From Brenneria izadpanahii (GTDB lineage Bacteria; Pseudomonadota; Gammaproteobacteria; Enterobacterales; Enterobacteriaceae), in contig NZ_CP050854.1 of the NCBI RefSeq assembly GCF_017569925.1, positions 372,001 to 436,000 on the forward strand: 64,000 nt of DNA. The letters are read 5' to 3'. Made by a program: the position numbers and the translations under genes. Positions 30,576 to 38,658 of the stretch are shown here, piece after piece. How positions within the stretch are numbered: the stretch's first letter is position 1; every line of letters starts with the position of its first letter. The notes beneath the pieces are model-generated. The model ran no database searches and was not told the origin of the DNA. It was given only the letters and a program-made list of their open reading frames with translations.

Positions 30576-30612
30576 GTTATGTCCTGCTAATTTTGTAATT
30601 CAAGGACATAAC
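30576..30612 (+). promoter_or_regulatory. Perfect inverted repeat enclosing the alkaline phosphatase ribosome site
   Basis: GTTATGTCCT (30576-30585) and AGGACATAAC (30603-30612) form a perfect 10-bp inverted repeat with a 17-base spacer. The right arm ends one base before the phosphatase ATG and contains its AGGA ribosome-binding site. In RNA the hairpin would hide this site; in DNA it could be an operator. No recognisable Pho box was seen. Confidence 0.6.
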
Positions 30613-30613
30613 G

Positions 30614-32359
30614 ATGAGAGCTCGTTGGTTACTGCCTCTACTGTTTGCATCCGCTTTACCGGGAATGCTTCAGGCACAAGCCATTTACCCAATTGACCGC
30701 GCGACAATGCTGGCGGGTGGGAAATTCGATTTTAAGGTTGAGTTTGACGAAGTATTAAAGCCGGAAGATATTCGTATCCTGATCAATGGGAAGGACTATC
30801 AGCAGGTATTCGGCAAATCGGCTGCCTTTGTGGAACGTGAAGATGGCGAAAACGTCTCCGCGGTTTGGGTTCGGGACGTAACCCTGCCGGCTGCGGGAAA
30901 ATATGTTGTAGCGGCGCAGGCCAAGGGAAAATCTTCAGAAGTTACGTGGGACGTTTACCAGACGCCTGATAAACGTAAAGCCAAGAACGTGATCCTGTTT
31001 ATTGGCGACGGCCTGTCGGTCGCGCACCGTACCGGCGCCCGTATCCTGTCCAAAGGCATTACCGAAGGGAAAGCCGACGGCCGCCTGGCGATTGACGATC
31101 TGCAATATATGGCGTTTGGCGGCACCTCCAGTACCGACTCTATCGCGGCGGACAGCGCCAACACCATGAGCGCCTATATGACCGGCCACAAATCCGGTGT
31201 GAATGCGCTGGGCGTATATGTCAGCCGCAGTAAAAACTCGCTGGAGCATCCGAAGCAGGAAACGCTGGGCGAATTGCTTACCCGTTCGACCAAAATGTCC
31301 GTAGGCGTGGTCAGCGATGCCGAGCTTGAAGACGCCACCCCGGCCGCCGTGGTGTCCCACACCCGCCGCCGTGCGGATAAGGCGGAAATCGTCGAGATGT
31401 TTTACAACGTGAAACCCAGCGTGATTCTGGGCGGCGGCTCGGCCTATTTTCTGCCGAAAAGTACGCCTGGCTCCAAGCGTAAAGACGAAAACAACTATGT
31501 GGAAAAATTCCAGCAGGATGGCTATACGCTGGTGACCGACGCGGACACGCTGAAGAAGAACGCCTCCCAGGCCACCAAACTGTTGGGGCTGTTCCATACC
31601 GGCAACATGGATGGCGTGCTGGATCGCCGCTTCCTGAAGAACGACGTCGCCAAAAAATTCCCCAACCAGCCGGATCTGACCGAAATGACTCAGGCGGCGC
31701 TGGATGTGCTGTCTAAAAACAAGGACGGTTTCTTCCTGATGGTGGAATCCGCGCTGATCGACAAAGCCTCGCATCCGCTGGACTGGGAACGCGCATTTTA
31801 TAACACCATCATGCTGGATCAGTCGGTGGCGATCGCCAAGAAGTTTGTTGAGAAAAATCCGGATACGCTGATCATCGTAACGGGCGACCACACGCACGGT
31901 ATCTCTATTATCGGGACGGTGGATGACAACAAACCCGGTACTGAAATGCGCGAGAAGGTGGGCGTGTATGAAGACGCCGGCTATCCGAACTACCAGGACG
32001 CCAATAAAGACGGCTACCCGGATGACGTGAATGTCTCCAAACGTCTGGCGGTCTTCTTCAACAACTTCCCCGACTACTACGAAACTTTCCGTCCGAAACT
32101 GGATGGCACCTTTGTGCCGGCAATCAAGAACGAGAAAGACGAGTACGTCGCCAATAAAGCCTATGAAAACGTACCGGGTGCCGTGTTCCGCGAAGGTATT
32201 TTACCGCGTTCCGTCGATACCGGCGTTCACTCGGTAGACGATATGGTTATCCAGGCCAGCGGTCCGGGGGCCGAGCGTATACATGGTTATATGGATAATA
32301 CCGAGCTGTTCCGGGTGATTGTGGATGCCCTGGCGGTAAGACCGCAGGATAAGAAATAA
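30614..32359 (+). CDS. Secreted alkaline phosphatase
   Basis: This 581-residue periplasmic or exported phosphomonoesterase starts with a signal peptide ('MRARWLLPLLFASALPGMLQA', cleavage probably after about residue 21). The alkaline phosphatase core is complete: metal Asp in 'ILFIGDGLSVAHRTG', nucleophile Ser in 'IAADSANTMSAYMTGHKSG', metal ligands in 'VESALIDKASHPLDW' and 'VTGDHTHG', and the last zinc His in 'VDTGVHSVDDM'. A calcium-loop-like 'DANKDGYPDD' lies near residue 460. An extra N-terminal beta-rich segment (about residues 22-115) precedes the core. It is longer than PhoA of E. coli (471), so no symbol is assigned. Expression may be controlled by the inverted repeat over its start. 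Confidence 0.88.
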   Translation: MRARWLLPLLFASALPGMLQAQAIYPIDRATMLAGGKFDFKVEFDEVLKPEDIRILINGKDYQQVFGKSAAFVEREDGENVSAVWVRDVTLPAAGKYVVAAQAKGKSSEVTWDVYQTPDKRKAKNVILFIGDGLSVAHRTGARILSKGITEGKADGRLAIDDLQYMAFGGTSSTDSIAADSANTMSAYMTGHKSGVNALGVYVSRSKNSLEHPKQETLGELLTRSTKMSVGVVSDAELEDATPAAVVSHTRRRADKAEIVEMFYNVKPSVILGGGSAYFLPKSTPGSKRKDENNYVEKFQQDGYTLVTDADTLKKNASQATKLLGLFHTGNMDGVLDRRFLKNDVAKKFPNQPDLTEMTQAALDVLSKNKDGFFLMVESALIDKASHPLDWERAFYNTIMLDQSVAIAKKFVEKNPDTLIIVTGDHTHGISIIGTVDDNKPGTEMREKVGVYEDAGYPNYQDANKDGYPDDVNVSKRLAVFFNNFPDYYETFRPKLDGTFVPAIKNEKDEYVANKAYENVPGAVFREGILPRSVDTGVHSVDDMVIQASGPGAERIHGYMDNTELFRVIVDALAVRPQDKK

Positions 32360-32424
32360 TCGAACGGTATGATTGAACTTAATGGCAATCCGGTGGGGGA
32401 AACCCCGTCAACGTTTGATGCTAT

Positions 32425-32562
32425 GCACGACCCCCTTCCAGCCTCCCCCTTTGCAGGGGGAGAAGCCTCTTCGCTCCCTCTCTTACGAAGGGGAGGGTTG
32501 GAATGGGAAGGAGCTGCTTCACTCCCTCCCCTGCGAAGGGGAGGGTTGGGGTGGGGTAAGTG
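32425..32562. repeat. Tandem array of three GC-rich hairpin repeats
   Basis: Three successive units each centre on a C-run and G-run stem. The first is CTCCCCCT/AGGGGGAG (32443-32462), the second is a weaker CCCTC...GGGAGGG (about 32475-32497), and the third is CCCTCCCCT/AGGGGAGGG (32524-32545). Units two and three share 'GAAGGGGAGGGTTGG'. This is a known style of dispersed intergenic element in enterobacteria. An open frame happens to pass through it, giving a spurious N-terminal extension to the next gene. Confidence 0.75.
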
Positions 32563-32578
32563 CCGGTATCAAACGGAA

Positions 32579-33031
32579 GTGGGCAAAATCCCGCTATTTA
32601 TCTGGTTGAAAGCCGTCTTGCTGATCGTGTTGCTGGCGCTGTCGGCGCAAATAAAAGCGGCGCCGCCGGAACTCTCTTTCGACAAGCTCTATTCGTCCTA
32701 TGGCGTATTGGGGCTGGAATTCTCCGATGAGGTTAAAGCGTTATCCGGCAAACGGATAAGGATGCGCGGTTTTATGGCGCCGCCGCTGAAAGCCGAGTCG
32801 CAATTCTTCGTATTAACCAAAATGCCGATGGCATTGTGTCCTTTCTGTTCTTCCGACGCCGACTGGCCGGAAGACATCGTCGTGATCTATCTGGCCAAAC
32901 GGCAAACCTTCGTCCAGAACAACACCATGATTGAGGTGGAAGGCGTGCTGGAGTATGGCTCATGGACCGATCCGGAAACCGGTTTTGTCAGCCTGCTGCG
33001 GATGCGTGAAGCGACATTCGACACTTTGTAG
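32579..33031 (+). CDS. DUF3299-like exported protein
   Basis: The protein begins best at the GTG at 32579, from which a clear signal peptide follows ('FIWLKAVLLIVLLALSAQIKA'), for about 150 residues in total. The frame is open from an ATG at 32369, but that extension translates the hairpin repeat array. The mature part resembles DUF3299 proteins: 'GKRIRMRGFMAPPLKAES', then 'LCPFCSSDADWPEDIVVIYL' with a Cys-x-x-Cys pair, and a C-terminal 'GVLEYGSWTDPETGFVSLLRM'. It sits 8 bp before an ABC ATPase gene, so it is probably the exported partner of that transporter. A metal-handling role is inferred from context. Start and family name are less sure than the existence of the gene. Confidence 0.65.
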   Translation: MGKIPLFIWLKAVLLIVLLALSAQIKAAPPELSFDKLYSSYGVLGLEFSDEVKALSGKRIRMRGFMAPPLKAESQFFVLTKMPMALCPFCSSDADWPEDIVVIYLAKRQTFVQNNTMIEVEGVLEYGSWTDPETGFVSLLRMREATFDTL

Positions 33032-33039
33032 GAGAAACC

Positions 33040-33738
33040 ATGGCTGAATTACTGATCCAGGGGCTGAACGTCACTTTCCCTGATACCTCTGATGCCGTGC
33101 TGGATATTCCGGCGCTGCATATTGCCGCGGGTTCGCTGGTCGCGGTAATGGGGCCTTCCGGTTCGGGAAAAACCACGCTGGTGAATGCCATTACCGGTAT
33201 GGATAACAGCGGTACGGGCAGCGTGCTCTGGGCGCGGCAGGATATCCGGCGGCTAAATGAAGCCGAACGCGATCGCTGGCGGGCCGGACATGTGGGCCTG
33301 GTCATGCAGGATTTCCATCTCTTTCCCGGAATGAACGCGTTGGAAAACGTATTGCTGCCTATGCATTTTCATTACTGGCGAATACCGGGCGAGCTAAGAA
33401 AACGCGCGGCAGATTTGCTGTCGCAGGTCGGATTGTCAACCGGCGGCCGTCCGGTTGAAGTGCTGTCCCGCGGCGAGAAACAGCGGGTGGCCGTCGCCAG
33501 AGCGTTATTGAGCTCGCCGGAAATTATTGTGGCGGATGAGCCGACGGCAAGTCTGGATGCGCACAGCGGCGAGCAAATCGCCGATCTGCTGGCGACGCTG
33601 GCGCGCGACAATAACGCCACGCTGGTTGCGATCACCCACGATAAACGTTTGGCATCGCAGATGACGCGTTGTCTGCAATTGGAAAAAGGGCGGCTGGTTG
33701 CGGATAGCGACAGCGATCGACAGGAGGCGAAATCATGA
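33040..33738 (+). CDS. ABC transporter ATP-binding protein (LolD/MacB type)
   Basis: This 232-residue ATPase shows Walker A 'GPSGSGKTT' (about residue 38), the Q-loop 'GLVMQDFHLFPGMNALENVL', a variant signature 'VLSRGEKQRVAVARAL' in place of LSGGQ, Walker B 'EIIVADEPTASLD' and the switch His in 'VAITHDKRLA'. It belongs to the LolD/FtsE/MacB branch that works with FtsX-type permeases. It overlaps the permease gene by 4 bp (ATGA) and follows the DUF3299-like gene by 8 bp, a three-gene unit. Confidence 0.88.
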   Translation: MAELLIQGLNVTFPDTSDAVLDIPALHIAAGSLVAVMGPSGSGKTTLVNAITGMDNSGTGSVLWARQDIRRLNEAERDRWRAGHVGLVMQDFHLFPGMNALENVLLPMHFHYWRIPGELRKRAADLLSQVGLSTGGRPVEVLSRGEKQRVAVARALLSSPEIIVADEPTASLDAHSGEQIADLLATLARDNNATLVAITHDKRLASQMTRCLQLEKGRLVADSDSDRQEAKS

Positions 33739-35021
33739 TCCCATGGCGTTTGATCTGGGTAGACTGGCGCCGATTGTGGCCCGGCGTGCTTGTCGTGGTG
33801 CTGTTGATTGCGATGGCCACGGCGTTGAGTATCTCCGTCAGCTTGCAGGAAAGGGCGCTGCGTATGGGAAGCGCCAAGGCGGCGGAGCGTTTTGATTTAG
33901 TCATCGGCGCGCCGGGAAGCGAAACCCAACTGGTGTTATCGTCGGTTTTTCTGCAACCTTCGGCGCTGACGCTGATCCCCGCGCAGATACTGGACGATCT
34001 GGCGAAAAATCCGCTGGTTGCCTGGGCGGCGCCGATAGCGTTCGGCGATTTCTATCAGGGGATGCCGATTGTCGGCACCACGGCGCCGCTGGTGACGGAT
34101 AACGGCAAACGCCGACTGGCGGCCGGACGGGTATTCAACCAAAATTTTGAAGCGGTGGCGGGGGCGAATACCGGCCTGGCGCTGGGGGATACCTTTAGTC
34201 CCGTGCATGGGCAAATCGGCACGGAGGGCGCTCATGCGCATGAAGGGGTGAGTTATACCGTGGTGGGCATTTTACCCGCGGATGGCAGCGCATGGGATAA
34301 GGCGATTCTGGTGCCGGTGAATGCAGTCTGGCTGGTTCATGGCATTCATCCGCATGAGGGAGAAGACGGGCACGATAGCCATGAGGCGGATGAACATCAT
34401 GAGGCAGGCGGCGAACGCCACGACGACGATGAAGTGCATCATCATGAAGGCGAAGCGGATCATGCGGATGAACATAGCCATCCGGCGGGCGTGCCGGCCA
34501 TTGTGGTGAAACCCAAGACCATTGCCGGAGCCTATCAGCTGCGCTCACTGTACCGCAACAACTCGACGCTGGCGGTCTTCCCTGGTGAAGTTTTGGTGAA
34601 GCTCTATTCCATTCTGGGTGATATCAGGGAACTGCTGGTTTACATCTCGCTGGGCACTCAGGCGCTGGTTGGCGTGGCGGTGGCGATGGTGGCGGTGATC
34701 CATCTGAAACAGCGGCAAAGACAGATTGGCGCTCTGCGCGCATTCGGCGCGCCGCGTTACGGTATTTTCGCGCTTATCTGGTGCGGACTGATGTCGCTGG
34801 TCGGCGCCGGGGTGCTATTGGGGGTCGGCGTCGGCTATGCCGCCGCACGCGCTATCGCCGTGGTAATGAGCGAAAAAAGCGGTTTTGTGCTGCCCATTAC
34901 GCTGGAGCGGGAGGACGTGACGTTCGTGCTGATTCTGTTACTGGTTGCCGCCGCGGTGCTGACGCTGCCCGCCATGCTGGCCTACCGTCAGTCGCCGGCG
35001 ACGGCGCTGCGGGGGGAATAG
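33735..35021 (+). CDS. FtsX/MacB-type ABC permease with histidine-rich periplasmic loop
   Basis: This 428-residue permease has one N-terminal helix (about 15-33), a large extracytoplasmic domain, and three C-terminal helices (about 300-425) of the FtsX fold. Within the soluble domain lies a low-complexity loop at residues 202-249 with 14 histidines among many Asp and Glu, and another three histidines at about 158-169 ('HGQIGTEGAHAH'). Such loops are typical of zinc-related proteins. FtsX-type permeases usually do mechanical or lipoprotein work rather than uptake, so the exact job is open. Zinc-regulated systems of Vibrio (Zrg type) have a similar set of genes as far as I recall. Confidence 0.8.
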   Translation: MIPWRLIWVDWRRLWPGVLVVVLLIAMATALSISVSLQERALRMGSAKAAERFDLVIGAPGSETQLVLSSVFLQPSALTLIPAQILDDLAKNPLVAWAAPIAFGDFYQGMPIVGTTAPLVTDNGKRRLAAGRVFNQNFEAVAGANTGLALGDTFSPVHGQIGTEGAHAHEGVSYTVVGILPADGSAWDKAILVPVNAVWLVHGIHPHEGEDGHDSHEADEHHEAGGERHDDDEVHHHEGEADHADEHSHPAGVPAIVVKPKTIAGAYQLRSLYRNNSTLAVFPGEVLVKLYSILGDIRELLVYISLGTQALVGVAVAMVAVIHLKQRQRQIGALRAFGAPRYGIFALIWCGLMSLVGAGVLLGVGVGYAAARAIAVVMSEKSGFVLPITLEREDVTFVLILLLVAAAVLTLPAMLAYRQSPATALRGE

Positions 35022-35079
35022 CGGCAGTTGTTCGCGGTTGGCCGGAGACTTTCCTTCGTACGGTACTAACGGGCTGATG

Positions 35080-35409
35080 TTACATCAATACTTTCAGCCC
35101 GTGTTTTTGTACCACCGACAGCAACTTCAGAGATAGCCCGCTAGGGCGTTTTACCCCGGTTTCCCATTTCTGGACCGTTGAAACACTGGTATTCAGATAA
35201 TGAGCGAAAACCGATTGACTTACATTGAGTTTTTCACGTAATGCTTTGATCTCCAATGGCTTTAGATCATTAACACTACAGATGCAGGTTTTATCAAAAT
35301 TACGCATCGTTTCCTGTGGGATCGCGCCAACGCTGAATAACCCGGAAGCCGCACTATGGATTGCTTCAAATGCAGGACTTTTGAATTTACTTTTTGTGGT
35401 CATAGCCAA
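35080..35409 (-). CDS. Antitoxin with helix-turn-helix (HigA/NadS type)
   Basis: This 109-residue protein has a C-terminal Cro/C1-type helix-turn-helix: 'LREKLNVSQSVFAHYLNTSVSTVQKWETG' lies at about residues 57-86. It is the second gene of a toxin-first pair and overlaps the toxin gene by 23 bp. Such antitoxins bind the toxin and repress the shared promoter. An alternative start two codons later (35403) is possible. Confidence 0.82.
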   Translation of the reverse strand: MAMTTKSKFKSPAFEAIHSAASGLFSVGAIPQETMRNFDKTCICSVNDLKPLEIKALREKLNVSQSVFAHYLNTSVSTVQKWETGVKRPSGLSLKLLSVVQKHGLKVLM

Positions 35410-35746
35410 TCTCCACCAGTTCTTTACGCATAATCAGCTCTGTAATCTTTTCATCTGAAAGGCTGGAATAATGTTTTGCCAATTCTCGGAAGCTCGCTAA
35501 TTCGCTATCGGCAATGTTTGCCATGTCCTGTTTGGCATAGAGGAAAGTATAGAACCAATGTTCCCCGCCTTTAGCCAATATGATGGCGCGATCGCGATTC
35601 CGGTTAAGGCGTTTTTTATAGACTCCGCCGCCAAGATCGCTTGCTTTTCCTTGCACAACGGCTTCAATAGCCCGGCATAGCTCGCTATCTTTGATTGAAT
35701 GAGATTTAGCTGCTTTAGTAAACCATTTGGTTTTGAATACGCGCAT
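35387..35746 (-). CDS. RelE/HigB-type toxin (PF06296-like)
   Basis: This 119-residue protein resembles the RelE-superfamily toxins formerly grouped as DUF1044: N-terminus 'MRVFKTKWFTKAAKSHSI', then 'LGGGVYKKRLNRNRDRAIILAKGGEHWFYTFLYAK' in two parts, and the conserved tail. Such toxins are usually ribosome-dependent mRNA endonucleases. The gene precedes its antitoxin, the order seen in higBA. A palindrome lies 29 bp upstream of the start. The pair sits between the ABC transporter and tex, where E. coli has nothing comparable. Confidence 0.82.
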   Translation of the reverse strand: MRVFKTKWFTKAAKSHSIKDSELCRAIEAVVQGKASDLGGGVYKKRLNRNRDRAIILAKGGEHWFYTFLYAKQDMANIADSELASFRELAKHYSSLSDEKITELIMRKELVEIGYDHKK

Positions 35747-35774
35747 CAGGCTGACATCCTGTTACCCTTAGATA

Positions 35775-35789
35775 TAGCACTTGGTGCTA
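35775..35789 (-). promoter_or_regulatory. Palindromic operator candidate of the toxin-antitoxin pair
   Basis: TAGCAC, three bases, GTGCTA is a perfect palindrome just upstream of the toxin gene. On the minus strand it runs into a TATATC sequence that could be the -10. Autoregulation by the antitoxin at such a site is the rule for this class. Confidence 0.55.
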
Positions 35790-35930
35790 CATTACCTTTT
35801 TTCTGCTACAGATCCAATCTGTTTGAATATTCGCCAAAGGTTTGTCATAGCGATAACCACCGCAATCTTTTATCAAAGATGGATATATTCCTGAGATCTT
35901 GAAATAGCCAGCCCGATACCAGGCTAATGC

Positions 35931-35973
35931 CGCAGCGTGCATGGCGTAAATCCTGCTCGCCATACACGCTGCG
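35931..35973 (-). terminator. Long hairpin after tex
   Basis: CGCAGCGTG-x-ATGGCG pairs with CGCCAT-x-CACGCTGCG: 15 pairs with one mismatch and an 11-base loop. It lies 8 bp beyond the tex stop codon. No T run follows on the minus strand, so it may protect the 3' end or act as a Rho-assisted stop. Confidence 0.55.
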
Positions 35974-35981
35974 ATACAGAT

Positions 35982-38306
35982 TCAGCGCTTTTTGAACGCC
36001 GCGGCCAGCGCGTCGCTCATGGCGCTGTTGCCTGCCGCAGGGGAATTGGCCGGACGGGAGCGGGATTTGCCTGCCGGACGGTTGCCCGGCGCGTTGTTCT
36101 CGCGCGCGCCGCCGCGCCGCGAAGCGGTTTCGCCGGGCTGTTCGTCCAGCCGCATGGTCAGCGCGATGCGCTTGCGTTGCAGATCAACCTCCATCACTTT
36201 CACTTTCACGATATCTCCGGCTTTCACTACCTTGTGCGGATCGTCGACAAAGCGATCGGCCAGCGAAGAGATATGCACCAGACCGTCCTGATGAACGCCG
36301 ATATCGACAAAGGCGCCGAAGTTGGTGACGTTGGTCACCGATCCTTCCAGGATCATGCCCGGCGTCAGATCGTTAAGGGTTTCCACGCCGTCGGCGAAGC
36401 TGGCGGTTTTGAACTCCGGCCGGGGGTCGCGTCCCGGTTTTTCCAGCTCTTTGATAATGTCGCTCACCGTCGGAACGCCAAAGCGTTCGTCGGTGAAATC
36501 CGCCGCTTTCAGGTTACGCAGCGCGGCGGGGTTGCCCATCAGATCTCGCAGCGCCTGTTCAGTGGCCGCCAGTATTCGTTCCACCACCGGATAGGCTTCC
36601 GGGTGAACGGTGGAGGCGTCCAGCGGATTGTCTCCGTGATTGATGCGCAGAAAGCCGGCGCACTGTTCAAAGGCTTTCGGTCCCAGGCGGCTGACCTTCA
36701 GCAACTGTTCCCGGCTGCGGAATCGGCCGTTTTCGTCGCGCCATGCCACAATGTTCTGCGCCATCATCCGCGTTAGGCCCGCCACGCGGGTCAGCAGCGC
36801 AACCGACGCGGTGTTCAGATCGACGCCGACGGCGTTCACGCAGTCTTCCACCACCGCGTCCAGCTTTTTCGCCAGCAGGCTCTGGCTGACGTCATGCTGA
36901 TACTGGCCGACGCCGATGGATTTCGGGTCGATTTTCACCAGTTCGGCCAGCGGATCCTGCAGGCGGCGGGCGATGGAGACCGCGCCGCGCAGGGAAACGT
37001 CCAGATCGGGGAATTCCTGCGCGGCCAGTTCCGATGCCGAATAGACCGAAGCGCCGGCTTCGCTGACGATAACCTTCTGCGCTTTCACCTCAGGGAACTG
37101 TTTTTGCGTATCCAGGAAGAAACGCTCGGTTTCGCGCGACGCGGTGCCGTTGCCGATCGCCACCAGTTCGACCTGATGTTTGATGCACAGGGCGGCAACG
37201 ATGGCCGCTGCTTTGGCGGCCTGGCCGGTGTGAGGATAAATCGTGTCGGTGGCGACCAGCTTCCCGGTGGCGTCCACCACCGCGACTTTTACGCCGGTAC
37301 GCAAACCCGGATCCAGCCCCATGGTGGCGCGCATGCCGGCCGGAGCCGCCATCAGCAGATCGTGCATATTGCGGGCGAATACGTTGATCGCCTCCTCTTC
37401 CGCTTTTTCACGCACGCTGCCCATCAGCTCGGTTTCGAGATGCAGCAGGATTTTAATGCGCCAGGTCCAGTTGATGACCGCGCGCCGCCAACTGTCCGCC
37501 GGCGCGTTACCCAGACGCAGATTCAGGTGGTCGATAATAATCTGTTCGCACTGGCTTTCACGCGGCGCTTCTTCAAATTGCGGATCGGCATTCAGCGACA
37601 GTTGCAATATCCCTTCGTTGCGGCCGCGGAACATGGCCAGCGCACGGTGGGACGGCACCTGGGAAACGGGTTCGTGGTGATCGAAATAGTCGCGGAATTT
37701 TGCGCCTTCTTCCTCTTTCCCGTCGACCACTTTGGAAACCAGATGGGCGTTTTTCCACAGATAGCGGCGCACTTTGGCCAGCAGCGCCGCATCTTCGGCG
37801 AAACGCTCCATCAGAATATAACGCGCGCCATCCAGCGCGGCCTTCACATCCGCCACGCCTTTGTCGGCATCGACGTAAGCCTGCGCCGCCTGCTCCGGCT
37901 CCTGGCCGGGATCCTGCCATAGTCCGTCGGCCAGCGGCTCCAGCCCGGCTTCAATCGCAATCTGTCCGCGGGTGCGGCGTTTGGGCTTGTAAGGCAGATA
38001 GAGATCTTCCAGTTCGGTTTTGCTCAGCGTGCCGTTAATGGCCTTGGCGAGTTGTTCGGTCAGTTTTCCCTGCTCGTCGATGGATTTCAGAATTGTCTGG
38101 CGCCGATCTTCCAGTTCACGCAGGTAACTCAACCGGGTTTCCAACTGACGCAACTGGGTGTCGTCCAGCCCGCCGGTCACTTCCTTACGGTAACGTGCGA
38201 TAAAAGGGACGGTGTTTCCTTCGTCCAGCAGGCGGACAGCGGCGTCCACCTGCTCCGTTCTGGCCTGCAATTCGCTGGCGATAATCTGGCTTAATGAATC
38301 ATTCAT
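35982..38306 (-). CDS. tex: Transcription accessory protein Tex (YhgF)
   Basis: Tex is a nucleic-acid-binding protein linked to transcription and RNA processes. From the ATG at 38306 the protein has 774 residues, like E. coli YhgF (773), which it matches nearly throughout. Domains run from an N-terminal helical region ('[20 protein letters not shown]') and a YqgF/RNase H-like core ('[20 protein letters not shown]') to helix-hairpin-helix units ('[20 protein letters not shown]') and a C-terminal S1 domain ('[21 protein letters not shown]') with a basic, disordered tail. Upstream in-frame ATGs at 38327 and 38330 are possible starts. Its E. coli neighbour greB is displaced about 11 kb to the right. 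Confidence 0.95.
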   Translation of the reverse strand: MNDSLSQIIASELQARTEQVDAAVRLLDEGNTVPFIARYRKEVTGGLDDTQLRQLETRLSYLRELEDRRQTILKSIDEQGKLTEQLAKAINGTLSKTELEDLYLPYKPKRRTRGQIAIEAGLEPLADGLWQDPGQEPEQAAQAYVDADKGVADVKAALDGARYILMERFAEDAALLAKVRRYLWKNAHLVSKVVDGKEEEGAKFRDYFDHHEPVSQVPSHRALAMFRGRNEGILQLSLNADPQFEEAPRESQCEQIIIDHLNLRLGNAPADSWRRAVINWTWRIKILLHLETELMGSVREKAEEEAINVFARNMHDLLMAAPAGMRATMGLDPGLRTGVKVAVVDATGKLVATDTIYPHTGQAAKAAAIVAALCIKHQVELVAIGNGTASRETERFFLDTQKQFPEVKAQKVIVSEAGASVYSASELAAQEFPDLDVSLRGAVSIARRLQDPLAELVKIDPKSIGVGQYQHDVSQSLLAKKLDAVVEDCVNAVGVDLNTASVALLTRVAGLTRMMAQNIVAWRDENGRFRSREQLLKVSRLGPKAFEQCAGFLRINHGDNPLDASTVHPEAYPVVERILAATEQALRDLMGNPAALRNLKAADFTDERFGVPTVSDIIKELEKPGRDPRPEFKTASFADGVETLNDLTPGMILEGSVTNVTNFGAFVDIGVHQDGLVHISSLADRFVDDPHKVVKAGDIVKVKVMEVDLQRKRIALTMRLDEQPGETASRRGGARENNAPGNRPAGKSRSRPANSPAAGNSAMSDALAAAFKKR

Positions 38307-38658
38307 AGGTCTGATATCGATGGTCATCAATTAATGGGTTAAACAACTGGAGGACAGTTATACGGATTGGCGGCGGAAAATACCAGCCGTACCCGCTTGA
38401 GAAAAAGGGGGGATAGCGTTCCCACAAGGATGCCCGATTGTGGTAGCTTCAAATATCCGGCTCTTCAAACTAGCGGTAATGGGGAGGCGGGTAGGGTAAA
38501 CTTTATCTAAATCAATATAACGTAAGATTATTATAACCGCGCGGCCTTTTTAGCGTATTAAATAAACAGTAGCGTTGTTCAACGGCGGGGTATGACGTTT
38601 GCCGGCCCTGGCAAAAGATAACAACCACGATTACTTATTCGGTCAGGAGAGATAATCA
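38307..38658. other. Divergent intergenic region between tex and the citrate synthase paralogue
   Basis: This 352-bp non-coding stretch separates two divergent genes. The right half is AT-rich (around 38500-38575, including ATTATTATAA) and probably holds promoters for both. A GGAGAG ribosome site precedes the ATG at 38659. No repeat, RNA gene or recognisable operator was seen. Confidence 0.5.

Noticed and set aside
36894..37922. 342-codon open frame antisense to tex
   Set aside because: Tex is conserved to the residue with E. coli YhgF across this span, so the antisense frame is a composition effect.
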